From: Cryptomeria japonica
Taxonomy: Eukaryota > Streptophyta > Pinopsida > Cupressales > Cupressaceae
Length of the DNA stretch: 64,000 nucleotides
Direction: 5' to 3'
Assembly: GCF_030272615.1 (NCBI RefSeq)
Contig: NC_081412.1
Location: forward strand, 548,112,488 to 548,176,487
The stretch's first letter is position 1. The number at the start of each line of letters is the position of its first letter. Below, in pieces: positions 45,959 through 57,108 of the stretch. A model generated the notes under the pieces. The model did not search any database, was not told the origin of the DNA, and saw nothing but the letters and a program-made list of their open reading frames with translations. A program made the translations under genes and the position numbers.

Positions 45959-47582
45959 TGTGTGGGGGAAAAAGCGAGACTAGGTCAACATACCCTAATC
46001 CTACTCTTTGACACACATTACGGAATACGAAAGAGCCTAGAGATATCGCACGATTGGCTACTTCTTTTGGTGAAAGAGAGAGCCACGGGATATCTATTAG
46101 GATTCCTATTCCCTTGTTGAAATTATAAGATCAAGTAATGCAAGTTCAAACCCTAATCCCAAAATGCAAGTATGAACCAATAACAAGATTGCAGAATTGA
46201 GATTAAACAATGAACAGCTGTAAATGTAAGGATAAAATAAGAATGCAGATATGTACCCAGAGTCAAAATCGGACTGAAAATATTCGGGACGGGGGCGCGG
46301 GCGCCACTGTCCTGAAAACTGCACCGGAAACCACTGTTCTGCACTCTGAAACACTGTCTGGAAACTGTCTGCAAACTGTCTGTCCGGAGGACCAGGGCGC
46401 CCAGCGCCTCTGTCCCAGGGACCAGGGCACCCAGCGCCCCTGTCCCAGTCTCCTGCTCTGCAATTTCACACAGAGTGCTGTCCCAACTTTCTCTCTCCGG
46501 ATCTGTATCCTGCGGCGTCGTTCGAATCCCGAAACCTGCAATAATATCTGAAAAGGGGGAGGGGCGGCTATATAGGGTTTTGCCTTAGTCAAACCCCCGC
46601 TTCGGTGATTTCCACCTCCATGAATAGCCAAGTTGTTTTGTAAAATGTATTGTCTGTGCAAACCTAGTGTGTGTGCAAGGTCCAAAAATGCAAGAAAGCA
46701 AACTAGAGCAACCTAGAAAGTAAACCCTAATTGCTTGTAGATGATAATGCAAATGCTCTAAATCAAGATGCAATGTGATCTAAAGCATGAATAAATGATG
46801 TATCAAAGCTTATGCAAAGACATGAAAACAATACGAAATCATACCCAACCCTCAAGGGAGGAGTACAAGCCAATCTTCAGTCGGTAATCTCCTATTGTTC
46901 TTCAATGTCTTCCAAGCCCTAAGTGGATGAATGAATTGGATAGATGCTTGATAGAATGATGTTGAATGTTGTTGAATTCCTCAAAGATCTGCTCTTTCAC
47001 TGCATATGAAGTTCCTCCAAACAAAAATCGGATCCTTTCAAATGAGGAAATAGAGCTTTTATGTATGAAACCCTAGGTCGTAAATTCGTATTTTGGCCGA
47101 CCTAGAGATTGAATATCCTGCCAATTTCTTGGGGTTAAGCTTTATTTTATGATTGGATCGCGCTCCTAAAATTTCGGGAAAAATGTCCAGGACCATGTGC
47201 ACCGGGCGCCACGGTCCCAACGACTTTTCACCAAATTTTCAGGGCCGTCGGATATGATGATTTTAGAGAGAATCTCAAAGTTACAGGTGATTTCGAGATG
47301 TTTTGACCCCGAAACCAAGCCCCCAAGTTCGGAATAGGACTTAATTAGGGTTTTTGATTAAGTGATGTATTGAAGGAATAAAATGCGAAGGGCACGCTTT
47401 AGTGAAAGGGCCCAACTTTGTGATGTAGAGAATGATGAAATGGAACCTTAGACCTAATTAATTTGATTAATTAAGTGCTTAAGGAGAAATGCAATGCAGA
47501 ATGCCAAATGCACTAAGGCGGGTGCTAAACTAGGTGTGAAATTGTACCACCCTAGCGAGTGCGTACAATTTACGATGCTACA
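45959..47582 (-). repeat. Gypsy-2 3' LTR (1624 bp)
   Basis: Matches 57109-58764 almost base for base. A TATATA box on the minus strand lies at about 46569-46574 (58 bp upstream of a G/C-rich stretch). The LTR has one fewer ccagggcgcccagcgcccctgtcc-type unit than its partner, explaining most of the 32-bp difference. Confidence 0.96.
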
Positions 47583-47600
47583 TTTAGCCCCCACTTTAGC
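47583..47600 (-). promoter_or_regulatory. Polypurine tract of Gypsy-2
   Basis: On the minus strand AAGTGGGGGCTAAA directly precedes the TGTAGCATCG start of the 3' LTR. Confidence 0.8.
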
Positions 47601-48169
47601 AGTCATATGAGTACTATGTGCATATGCAAGCTAAAGTACAGAAAAGTAAACATCATTTGAAAAAAGGATATATCCATAAGTTGTCGGATGAAGCCCCCAG
47701 CGGTATCTGCAGTACACAGTTAGGAACCGCACCCTACAAGACAAATGTTAGATCACAAAATCACCTAATGCTTACTAGGGAGAGTGATGAAATCTGTGAG
47801 TAGCTATATGCCCCCCCCTGTTTCGACTTGCTTATTAGGGAGGTGAAACAGGGTAGCATGTTTACTTGCGACAAATTGTGTAAGAGAGTGTTGATGAGGG
47901 GTGTTCACGAAAATAGGCTTCATCAGAGCACTTTTTTGGAACATCCCGAGAGTAGGAGAAGGAAAATACGATTCCAATGCAATGAATGGCTCGAAAATCG
48001 CATCTCCCAAACTCAAGTTATGATAAAATGAATGACAGAGGAAAAATTAGGGTTTCAAAAAGTAAGAATAAACACACAAGAGTATATACTTCGAAAGTGA
48101 CACTTGTATTCGTCACTTTGTCGATTTCAGGATACTATTCAGTGTAGCAGATCCCACCTAGCCATCATC

Positions 48170-50736
48170 ATGCCTTCACGACAACCGGAGCGTCCTACGA
48201 GGATTGAGAGCCTGCGCCAGGCCGTGATCGACGACGAGCCACTGGACGAGGTGAGTTGACTGAACGTTTGACTTTTGATTTTTTGCATGTTTGACTTTTT
48301 CGTGATCGTATGCGGGCCTCGAAGGCTGACCGGGGCCCACCCAGGGTGCCATGGTCTCTGAGGGGCGCCCTGGTCCTCCCAGGGCGCCATGGTCCCTGAC
48401 AGGGGCGCCATGGTCCCCTCAGGGCGCCATGGTCCCTGACAGGGCGCCATGGTCCCCATCAGGGCGCCATGGTCTCCAATTAGGGCTTGGCGAGAGGTTA
48501 CAAGGCTAGCATACAATGTGCGATGATTTGCATTTGCGATTTCGATGATCGAGTACTGATTATCGTCATGTTTTCGTGTTGCAGGGTCTCCCGTACATGA
48601 GAGAGCACACAGCGGGACATATTCTTCGCACTTTGCGAGATCAGATTCCGTGGCTGACTCAGTCAGAGAGAGACACTCTATCGATTGTAGGATTGTGGTA
48701 CGTGATTCTGATGCCGGCCATTCGATTTCATCCTGCGATGCTGATGGCCTTGATGGAGCGATGGGATCCTGACACATGCACCTTTCACCTTCCAGTAGGA
48801 GAGCTGACGGTCACACTCGAGGATGTGTACCGTATACTTTGTCTTCCTATCAAAGGAGCGACAGTTACATACGCGACCGATCGGTCAGCGAAGGATCATC
48901 AGAGAGAGCAGGTGTATTGCATAGGGAGAGTCATGCCGAGCGAGACGAGAGGTCGCATCATGGTCAGCTGGCTCTTACATCCTACAGGGGAGGTACCACT
49001 TCTGAGACGCCTTATGATAGCCATCATAGCACTAGCCGTCTGCCCTAATGGGCGAGGGACACACATGCATGGGGGCCTCACATGGTGTATCAGAGCAATG
49101 GAGAGACACAGGAGAGTGTATGCTTGGGGTCGGAGTATGCTTGCGCATCTCTACCACGACCTTGAGGAGTATGTATTCGGACAGGGTTGTAGTTTGATGA
49201 CATGCACACTTCTACAGGTGTGGATTTTAGAGCACTTCACATGCACCAGGCCCGTCGGCTTTCCACTGAGTACAGCGAGCGAGCGACCTAGGGTGTTCGC
49301 TTATCCACTTACCAGAGAGTGGAGATTTGGCGATTTGTTGTATTGGAGAGTGATTGTTGACAGACTGACACCCGAGGTGATAGTGTGGAGACCTTACCTA
49401 CTGATGCACAGATGGGATGGTATGGAGAGACAGTTAGCATGTCTACAGAGGAACCGCCTACTGCGAGGACGATATGCACACATCATAGTCCCTTTCTACT
49501 TTGACCAAGTACGGAGGCAGTTTGGACTAGAGCAGTGTGTTCCAGCCGATGTACCCATCTATACTCGACACTCACGGATCCTTCCCAGACCTGGAGCAGT
49601 AGCGAGACCGATGGTAGATGATATTGAGATGACAGACTTAGAGGGATCTGATCAGGATGTAGTCACCGACTATTCTGTAGAGCCTGGAGCACAGCGTAGA
49701 TATGTTTCATGGTTCATGAGATCATATCCAGGTCCTATCTTTCCACCAGATCATCCGATAGGCTATCCAGGCCCATGGAGACATGGAGACCGAGACGAGG
49801 ATGAGGGATCCAGGTTAGAGGAGCCAGAGGAGGGAGAGGGTCATGAGGAGGCGGGAGATCCTGATCTACCTACAGGCGATCAGCCCAGTGACGAGGAGGA
49901 GGAGGATGAGGATGCAGATAGAGAGGAGGATGAGGAGGATGCAGGTGATGATGCGGATGAGGACGAGGATGAGGAGGATAGAGATGATGAGGAGGAGTCG
50001 GATGCAGCTCCCCACCATTCAGGAGACGATACCATAGCTCTGGATCCACCTCTTATTCCCCAACAGGGGGAACAGGAGGCGATACGGAGACCTGTCACCA
50101 GTACCGTCCAGCCCACACCCATTGTGGATAGAGTATGCGAGCGAGGGGAGCCTAGCAGTGCCCAGGCACATATACTACCATATCATGATCCCTACTGGCG
50201 TGAGGGAGATCCAGGTATAGTAGGTTTATATTGATTGCTTAATGTTTTGATGATAAAGAATGGTACTAACAAAAATCTGTTCTACTGCCACAGCTAATGT
50301 GCAGGAATGGCGTTCCTTGATTCAGTAGGCAATGACAGACATTTCCATGATAGCACAGATCCCCAGTTCCTCACAGATTGCCTATAGGCCTCAGGGGAAC
50401 ACGGGTCGGCATGAGGATTTGTTTTTCCCATTCCGAGTACAGGTAGATATATGGAGGGAGAGAGAGAGAGTCCTATCAGAGGACCTTCAGCAGGCGCGGC
50501 AGAGAGAGAGAGTCCTATCAGAGGACCTCTAGTAGGCGCGGCGAGATCTAGCAGTGGCTCAGACTGAGGCTACCACCTATCGCGCGATCCTTATGGATAG
50601 GGATCGTAGGAGTTCCTCTCGGAGTCACTCACGATCTGTATCGCGCTACACACCCATGGGTCCACCTTCACGGCCATATCAGGAGGGAGCGTCCAGTCGA
50701 CACTCTCCAGCCACTAGCCCTAGGGATAGGAGATGA
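48170..50736 (+). pseudogene. Antisense plant mobile domain (PMD) gene of Gypsy-2
   Basis: Lies between pol and the 3' LTR on the strand opposite to pol. Exon 1 (48170-48250, 27 codons, MPSRQPERPTRIESLRQ) joins in frame to exon 2 (48585-50214) across a GT-AG intron. The ATG at 48576 is inside the intron and is not the true start. Exon 2 begins GLPYMREHTAGHILRTLR and shows PMD features: LWYVILMPAIRFHPAML, ALMERWDPDTCTFHLPVGELTVTLEDVYRILCLPI-type sequence, then a long Asp/Glu tail (49790-50015). Exon 3 (50294-50736) encodes WRERERVLSEDLQQA repeats and an Arg/Ser-rich end, but has in-frame TAG codons (50329 and the pair at 50530-50535). Extra PMD-like ORFs are known in some plant Ty3/gypsy elements; the function is unknown. 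Confidence 0.82.
48330..48485 (+). repeat. GGGCGCCATGGTCCC repeats in intron 1
   Basis: Six to seven units of cagggcgccatggtccctga, period 20-24 bp, fill the middle of the intron. Similar words (ccagggcgcccagcgcccctgtcc) sit in both LTRs. Confidence 0.9.
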
Positions 50737-51371
50737 TTTTATGATGTAAAAGAGAGGTCACATTTTGGATGTACAGTGACCTAGATTTGTATACGATCCA
50801 CACATATATATGTATATATACATGCTTCTCTTTTGTCTCAAATGTGTTATCTTTAATGCTTAAAACAATGTATATTTTGTTTTGATTAAATCTAATACAT
50901 TTGGTAAATGTACATGTATGTTCAGAATTTAATTTCCATGTGATTGACTTCTCAATGCTCCATGATTAAATTGATACATGTGTGACTTAATTAAAATGTT
51001 TAATCAAGTACTACATTGATGATAAGGAAGAAATATGCATTAAGCCTAAGAATCATATAACTAATGTGATTTAATTCTGAATTTAAACACAACATGATAC
51101 GATTCTACTTAATACATAAAGACATTGTATAATATGCTAGCATAATGAGAAATGTAAACCTTTTACAATTTACATTAATGAATTCAAGACAAACTATAAA
51201 GTAAGGAGACACGCTTGTCAGGAACGAAGCAATATAGATTAAACAACATAACATTTAATTCTATTTTACTTTAATTAAGAGATACTACCATATTATCCAA
51301 TGTTGAAGAATTGGAAAAGAAGATAGATGAAGAATGAAGAATTAAGCATAATATCTACACAAGTGCATAGC
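50737..51371. other. AT-rich spacer between PMD gene and pol
   Basis: The 3' flanks of two convergent genes meet here. No coding motif. A tatatatgtatatatacatg stretch lies at about 50803-50823. Confidence 0.6.
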
Positions 51372-51676
51372 ATTTATAGGTTCTTTAAGAGGCGTACCAT
51401 CTACATCCACTATTTTGTAAGCACCTGATCCATAATCCTCAATAACGATGTATGGTCCAAGCCAATGTATGGTCCAAGCCAATTAGGACTGAATTTTTCC
51501 TTTTCTGCAGGCAAGGCATTCACATTGCGCTGATTCTCATAAAGGACTAAGTCACCTACTGAGAAGGAACGTTGAATAACCTTGTCATTATAGCTTCGTT
51601 GTAGAGTTTTGTGATACGCTTGAATATGCTCAAGAGCGTTTATGCGCTGTTCATCAAGCATCTCAAGCTGTTGAAG
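51372..51676 (-). pseudogene. Gypsy-2 integrase C-terminus, cut off by a nonsense codon
   Basis: The minus strand continues the polyprotein after a TGA at 51677-51679 (REQ-stop-LQQLEMLDEQR), through FSVGDLVLYENQ and KFSPNWLGPYI. A 17-bp tandem duplication at about 51449-51482 then shifts the frame. After it the residues EDYGSGAYKIVDVDGTPLKE and INAMHL complete the usual end. Without these two lesions the polyprotein would be about 100 residues longer. Confidence 0.85.
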
Positions 51677-54600
51677 TCATTGTTCCCTATAAGAGTCATC
51701 ATCTACTATACCTTTGAGAGAAACCCTAAGTGATGGAATCTCTAATTCTAAGGGCATAATAGCATCAGCACCATAAACAAGATTATAAGGAGTAGTTCCC
51801 GTAGCAATTCGTACACTCGTTCGGTAGGCCCAAAGAGCATAGATCAGCTGGTTACTCCAATCCTTACCATGCTTATTCACGGTTTTACGAAGAATTTGTT
51901 CAATTATCTTATTGGATGATTCGGCTTGGCCATTTGATTGAGGATAATATGGTGTAGAAAATCGATGTTTGATATGATACTTCTCAAGGAATTTCTTCAC
52001 ATCCTTGTTTTTAAACGATGTCCCATTATCTGAGATAATAGTGGAAGGTATCCCAAATCGAGAAATGATGTTTTCTAGAAGAAATTGACAAATCACTTCA
52101 GCAGTGGTAGAGCGAAGAGGAATAGCTTCTACCCACTTCGTAAAGTAATCTGTTGCAGTTATAATGAAGGTGTGTCCTTGAGATGAAGGAGGAGAAATTT
52201 TTCCAATAAGATCCAAACCCCATGCGGAGAAAGGCCAAGAAGCTACTTGAGAACGAAGTTCTTGGGCAGGAGCATGAATCAGATTATTGTGTTGTTGACA
52301 TTGATGACATTTTTTAACAAATGAAAAGGAATCCTTCTGCATAGTTTGCCAATAGTATCCCATACGAAGCAACCTATGAACCAGGGATTTGCCCCCAAAA
52401 TGCCCCCCACAGGCACCTGAATGTGCCTCTTCAAGAGCAACGGGGATTTCCGACTTGTTAAGACAATGAAGGAGAAGACCATCATAACCCCTTCGATAAA
52501 GGACATTAGAAAGGATGATATATCTAGCAGACAGCTTGCGGATTCTAGCCCTAGTGTTCCTATTAGCGGAATCAGGAAAGGTACCATCGGTCAAATATCT
52601 TATGATATGCGAGAACCATTCATCTGAGTCTACAAAGTCACAACATGTTATCAAGCTAGAATCATCTTCAATAGCTGGAGAAATAAGATTGTGAATAACG
52701 AAATTAAGATCGACCATAGGGTCCTCTAAAGATACTAGAGAAGCCACACATGCCATTGCATCCGCATGTCGATTATCTTTTCGAGGAACGGGTTCCATGG
52801 TATAAGAATTGAAATTTTGTAATAAAGAGATAGCAAGATCTTTATATTGTGATAATTTGTCTTGTTTTGCTTGATATATTCCCGTTACTTGTCTTATAAT
52901 CAATTGTGAATCTCCATAGATATGTATGTGTTTTATATTCAGAGCTAAGGTTGCTTTTATTCCCGCTATAAGAGCCTCATACTCAGCAATGTTATTGGTA
53001 CACAGGAAATTTAGACGATATGATAAAGGAATGGACTTCTTTGTAGGAGAAATCAGAACAACACCTGCCCCCGATCCCGTACGACACTTAGAGCCATCAA
53101 AGTATAACTCCCAAGTTTCATCTTTCTCTATAGAAAGAATGAAGTCATCAGGAAAGGACTCAGGGTTAGGGAAGGAGAAAGGCGAAGGGGCCTCAACTAA
53201 GTGATCGGTCAACGCTTGTCCTTTAATTGCTCTTTGGGAAACAAACTTAAGGTCAAATTCAGTTAACATCATAACCCACTTAGCTAGACGTCCTGATAAA
53301 TCAGTCTTAGAGAAAAGATGCTTCAAAGGATCAAACTTAACCATGACATGGACTTCTGAATTTAAAAGATAATGTCTCAATTTCTGAGTCGCAAACACCA
53401 CGGCCAAGCATTGTCTTTCTATCGCAGAATATCGGGTCTCATAATCGAGTAAGGTACGACTTATGTAATAAACCGGACATTCCTTACCATCTTTATCATG
53501 TTGTGCCAACAATGCTGCGAGAGCATGAGAGGAAGCAGCTGTATACAGAAGGAAGAGTTTAGAAGGTTCGGCAGGTTGAAGAATAGGAGGACTAGCCAAA
53601 TACACTTTTAAATCTTCAAATGCTTGCTGACAATCCTCATTCCATTGAAAAGTGATATCCTTTTTAAGAAGTTGAGTAAAAGGAAAGGTACGATCCGCAA
53701 GTTGAGACACAAACCTACGAATAGCTTGAATCTTTCCTTGTAAGCTTTTAAGTTGAGACACATTTCGAGGAGGTGGCATGTTAACAATAGCATCTATTTT
53801 CTTAGTATCCACCTCAATCCCACGATGCGAAACTATGAACCCTAATAGTTTTCCACTATCCACACCAAAAACACATTTTCGGGGATTCAAGCGCATGTGA
53901 TATTTACGAATTCTTTCAAAGATTTGACGAAGGACTTTAACATGATCCATGCGAAGAAAGGATTTGGCCAAAATATCATCAACATAATCCTCTAAAATCT
54001 TATGCATATAATCATGAAAGATAAGGGTCATCGCTCGTTGATAAGTTGCACTGGCGTTTTTAAGTCCAAAAGGCATCATTATCCAACAAAACGTACCCCA
54101 AGGAGTAGTGAAAGCAGTTTTGAATTGATCTTGAGGGTTTATGAAAATTTGATTGTAGCCTGAAAAACCATCCATGAAGGATAGCAAGGCATGTCCTGCC
54201 GTAGAATCAACTATCATGTCAATGTTTGGAAGAGGGAAATCATCTTTTAAAGAAGCCTTATTTAGATCCCGAAAGTCGGTACACATCCTTATTTTGTTAT
54301 CTGGTTTAGCCACAGCGACAATATTTGAAATCCATGGGGAATAGTCAATAGGGCGGATAAATCCAGCCTCCAATAGTTTTTCAATCTCAGCTTTAACAAG
54401 CAGAGCCAGCTTAGGATTCATTTTTCGAATCTTTTGTTTCACGGGCTTAGCGTCAGGAACTAAGACAATATTATGAGTAACAATCTTAGGATCTATACCA
54501 GGCATGTCAGAATATGCCCAAGCAAAGATCTCAGGGAATTCATGCAATAGTTCTTCATATTGTTTCTGTTCCTCTTCATCCAAACATTTCCCAATTTTAA

Positions 54601-56938
54601 TAACTTTCTCTTTGTTGCAAGGATCCATCTTAACATCAATGATGTCACTTATGAGAAGATTACTTTGTTGAAGAGTATCCTTTAACTGAGGGAATTCTTT
54701 CACAATCTCATCATTATCAATCTCTTTTCCAAAATAAGCTTCGGTGTTCAAACAATAAGGGAGTCCCCTATTGTGATGATAACGAGGAAGAGTGTCATAA
54801 GCTCCCAAGAACTCAGCTAAAGCATCGTCGGTAGGGAAGATATCCAAAGCACAGGCACACGAAGGATCCCCATCAATATACTCAGGATGTTGTATTGATA
54901 AAGATGTAGAGATAGCATTAACACTAATGCATGGTCTTTTAGAAGCTTTAGTACGTCTGCAGGGATTAAAGCCAAGTCCAAAGGCATAATTGTGAAAATT
55001 AGTCTCTAGAGGAACTCTTATCCCTTGTTCATGAGCACCACAACCTTTTCCATGATACCCATGCTTAGCAAAAATGCAAAAACCACGACCATAACGATCA
55101 ACCATTTCAGGAAGAGAAGGTGGTTTTTCATAAGACAAAGAATCAAACTCTTCATAATTATAGATGTGAGGAGAAGAAATTTGAGAAGCAGCGACAAAAT
55201 TATTACTCATAGATTCAGGTAAGGTTGATTGATTTTTAGTTTCTTCTTTCTTTTCAACTTTATGATTTTCAGCTTCTTCCTTCTTTTCAATTTTAATTTC
55301 TCTAGAAGGAACCTTATATTCACCCACAAAGGTAGGGTTAAAATCAAGAGATCCCCAATCATCTTCTGCGAGGACCTTCTCAGGATCAAAATCCTTTTTA
55401 TGTGTATTTTCAAGTCGAGAAGGATCTTCTTCAGGAGTTCCAGACTCATCCAAAGGATTTTGATCATCAGAGAGCGAAGACTCAGCGATAGGTTTCTTGT
55501 TTAAAGAGTCATTACTAGACGAGGATGGCTTAGAAGACTCTCCTTTGGAATTAGATGTTTGTAGACAAGCTTGAAAATTAGTATCTCCCATCAAAGTGTA
55601 TGTCTTATTGTTATAAACGAATTTAACTTGTCTATGCAACGTAGAGGGGACAGCTTGCATGCTGTGAATCCAAGGCCTCCCTAATAACAAGTTATATGTT
55701 AAATTTCCCGACATAACATGGATAGGAGTAGGCAAAGTAACAGGTCCCACTGTGAGAGGTAAGGTGATGATACCTAATGAAGTCTTAGCCACATTGTCAA
55801 AGCCACGAATGGGACGAGAGTCAGGCTCCATAAGAGATGTATACACATTCATCTTATGCAATAGATTAATGCTACACACATTAAGGCCAGAGCCATTATC
55901 TACTAGTGTTCGTCTTATAGCAGTGTCTTTCATGACAACCACAATCATCAAGGGATCATATTGTTGTTGAATTTCACTAGTAGGCAACTCATCTTGAGAA
56001 AACACAATTTGAGCTTTAGGATTCATCACAGAGTTAACAAAAGATGCTATATTACTAGACGTATTTGGTGGAGGAACATTCAAATCTTTCAAAGCATCTT
56101 GTAACATTCCATGATGAGCGGAAGAAGTTTGAATCAAATCCCAAAGGGATATCTTAGCAGGGGTAGCTTTAAGTTGTTCTATGAGATCATATTCCTTACC
56201 CATAACTTGTGAAATACGGGGAGCTTGAGGAAGAATTGGTTGAGAATTAGGAAGGGAAACTGGAATAACAGGAGGAGGATTAGGTTGCCTATTATTTCTA
56301 GTATGATAGGTATGGGCAACCGCATGATAACTCTCTCTAGTTATTTGTTTAGCATAATTGTAAGGACTTATAGGTTTTCTTCCTTGTACAATGATGATTG
56401 GTTTATTCGGGGTACGAAAGGAATCATGATCATACCTCCCTTGGACAGTAAGGAGGGGTGATTTAGGAATTTGAAAGGTAGGAGAAGGATAAGCACCTTG
56501 GACTTCAAAGAGAGGCTTATTATGTTCATTCAAGTTTATCATGTTAACCAATTTAGAGGTCTTGTTTTTGTTTATAGGTTTCGACAAAGCCTCAAAGTCA
56601 TCAAGAGCATCATCCAACAAAGCATGATCATATCGGTTAAAAGGTTTGTCTTTTGATTCAAAAGGAGACATCTCCTCATAGAGGGGATTATTGAAAACAA
56701 CCATGTTACTAGATTCAGGGGAAGAGTTGATAGGAATGTATCCTTGAGAGGAATCATTCGACTTATCTTTCTCATCATGCCTAAATGGCATAGTAACAAG
56801 GTTTATGAGTTTTTGGTAAAATGAAGGTTTAGCATCCTTAGGGTTTAAAAACTCATCTAAGGCTTCATCTAATTCATCATGGCTATACTCATAATAATCA
56901 TCAAAAGCATGAACATTTTGTAAATAAAAATCTGACAT
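51677..56938 (-). CDS. Gypsy-2 pol polyprotein (PR-RT-RH-aRH-IN), 1753 aa
   Basis: An uninterrupted frame. Residues 1-250 are acidic and unlike gag, with three VQG(R/A) repeats near 145-190. The conserved pre-protease segment EYDLIEQLKATPAKISLWDL follows. Protease LVDNGSGLNV near 347 ends YNLLLGRPWIHS. A G-patch-like RYGRGFCIFAKHGYHGKGCG lies near 612. RT has FRDLNKASLKDDFPLP near 895 and YVDDI near 985. The RT-linked RNase H has YSAIERQCLAV near 1170, and the second RNase H has WELYFDGSK near 1276 and GDSQLI. Integrase has an H-H-C-C finger near 1510-1550 (HFGGKS..CHQCQQ), WGLDLIGKI near 1572, SDNGTSF near 1636 and NGQAESSNK near 1669. The dual RNase H is the mark of Tat/Ogre elements. No Retrotrans_gag domain or CCHC knuckle is present. 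Start chosen as the first ATG, 170 bp after the LTR. Confidence 0.95.
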   Translation of the reverse strand: MSDFYLQNVHAFDDYYEYSHDELDEALDEFLNPKDAKPSFYQKLINLVTMPFRHDEKDKSNDSSQGYIPINSSPESSNMVVFNNPLYEEMSPFESKDKPFNRYDHALLDDALDDFEALSKPINKNKTSKLVNMINLNEHNKPLFEVQGAYPSPTFQIPKSPLLTVQGRYDHDSFRTPNKPIIIVQGRKPISPYNYAKQITRESYHAVAHTYHTRNNRQPNPPPVIPVSLPNSQPILPQAPRISQVMGKEYDLIEQLKATPAKISLWDLIQTSSAHHGMLQDALKDLNVPPPNTSSNIASFVNSVMNPKAQIVFSQDELPTSEIQQQYDPLMIVVVMKDTAIRRTLVDNGSGLNVCSINLLHKMNVYTSLMEPDSRPIRGFDNVAKTSLGIITLPLTVGPVTLPTPIHVMSGNLTYNLLLGRPWIHSMQAVPSTLHRQVKFVYNNKTYTLMGDTNFQACLQTSNSKGESSKPSSSSNDSLNKKPIAESSLSDDQNPLDESGTPEEDPSRLENTHKKDFDPEKVLAEDDWGSLDFNPTFVGEYKVPSREIKIEKKEEAENHKVEKKEETKNQSTLPESMSNNFVAASQISSPHIYNYEEFDSLSYEKPPSLPEMVDRYGRGFCIFAKHGYHGKGCGAHEQGIRVPLETNFHNYAFGLGFNPCRRTKASKRPCISVNAISTSLSIQHPEYIDGDPSCACALDIFPTDDALAEFLGAYDTLPRYHHNRGLPYCLNTEAYFGKEIDNDEIVKEFPQLKDTLQQSNLLISDIIDVKMDPCNKEKVIKIGKCLDEEEQKQYEELLHEFPEIFAWAYSDMPGIDPKIVTHNIVLVPDAKPVKQKIRKMNPKLALLVKAEIEKLLEAGFIRPIDYSPWISNIVAVAKPDNKIRMCTDFRDLNKASLKDDFPLPNIDMIVDSTAGHALLSFMDGFSGYNQIFINPQDQFKTAFTTPWGTFCWIMMPFGLKNASATYQRAMTLIFHDYMHKILEDYVDDILAKSFLRMDHVKVLRQIFERIRKYHMRLNPRKCVFGVDSGKLLGFIVSHRGIEVDTKKIDAIVNMPPPRNVSQLKSLQGKIQAIRRFVSQLADRTFPFTQLLKKDITFQWNEDCQQAFEDLKVYLASPPILQPAEPSKLFLLYTAASSHALAALLAQHDKDGKECPVYYISRTLLDYETRYSAIERQCLAVVFATQKLRHYLLNSEVHVMVKFDPLKHLFSKTDLSGRLAKWVMMLTEFDLKFVSQRAIKGQALTDHLVEAPSPFSFPNPESFPDDFILSIEKDETWELYFDGSKCRTGSGAGVVLISPTKKSIPLSYRLNFLCTNNIAEYEALIAGIKATLALNIKHIHIYGDSQLIIRQVTGIYQAKQDKLSQYKDLAISLLQNFNSYTMEPVPRKDNRHADAMACVASLVSLEDPMVDLNFVIHNLISPAIEDDSSLITCCDFVDSDEWFSHIIRYLTDGTFPDSANRNTRARIRKLSARYIILSNVLYRRGYDGLLLHCLNKSEIPVALEEAHSGACGGHFGGKSLVHRLLRMGYYWQTMQKDSFSFVKKCHQCQQHNNLIHAPAQELRSQVASWPFSAWGLDLIGKISPPSSQGHTFIITATDYFTKWVEAIPLRSTTAEVICQFLLENIISRFGIPSTIISDNGTSFKNKDVKKFLEKYHIKHRFSTPYYPQSNGQAESSNKIIEQILRKTVNKHGKDWSNQLIYALWAYRTSVRIATGTTPYNLVYGADAIMPLELEIPSLRVSLKGIVDDDSYREQ

Positions 56939-57084
56939 TTTGAAAAGATTGCATAAAATTTAAACATACAATGCAAAGAAACACACTCTTTTTTTTTTTT
57001 TTTTCTCTTTTAATGAAAATGAAATGAAAACACACTAAATGTAGATCTAGATCTAACAAATGTAATGCAAGAGGAAGCAATGAT

Positions 57085-57105
57085 GGATTCACGTCGGGTT
57101 CACCA
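57085..57105 (-). promoter_or_regulatory. Primer binding site of Gypsy-2
   Basis: The minus strand reads TGGTGAACCCGACGTGAATCC three bases after the 5' LTR end. It begins TGG as required, and differs from the Gypsy-1 family site, so the two families use different primers. Confidence 0.88.
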
Positions 57106-57108
57106 AAA

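Noticed and set aside
46106-46773. Several open frames within the Gypsy-2 LTR, repeated at 57256-57955.
   Set aside because: They recur in both LTRs on both strands, without domains, and are explained by the LTR sequence.
48576-50234. A single 552-codon PMD ORF starting at 48576.
   Set aside because: The ATG at 48576 lies in the intron, nine bases before the CAG/G acceptor junction. An upstream exon with its own ATG and a good donor joins in frame, and the last codons after 50214 read through a second donor.
55207-55504. Lys- or Phe-rich frames antisense to the Gypsy-2 polyprotein.
   Set aside because: They are shadows of the low-complexity Glu/Lys stretch of the polyprotein.
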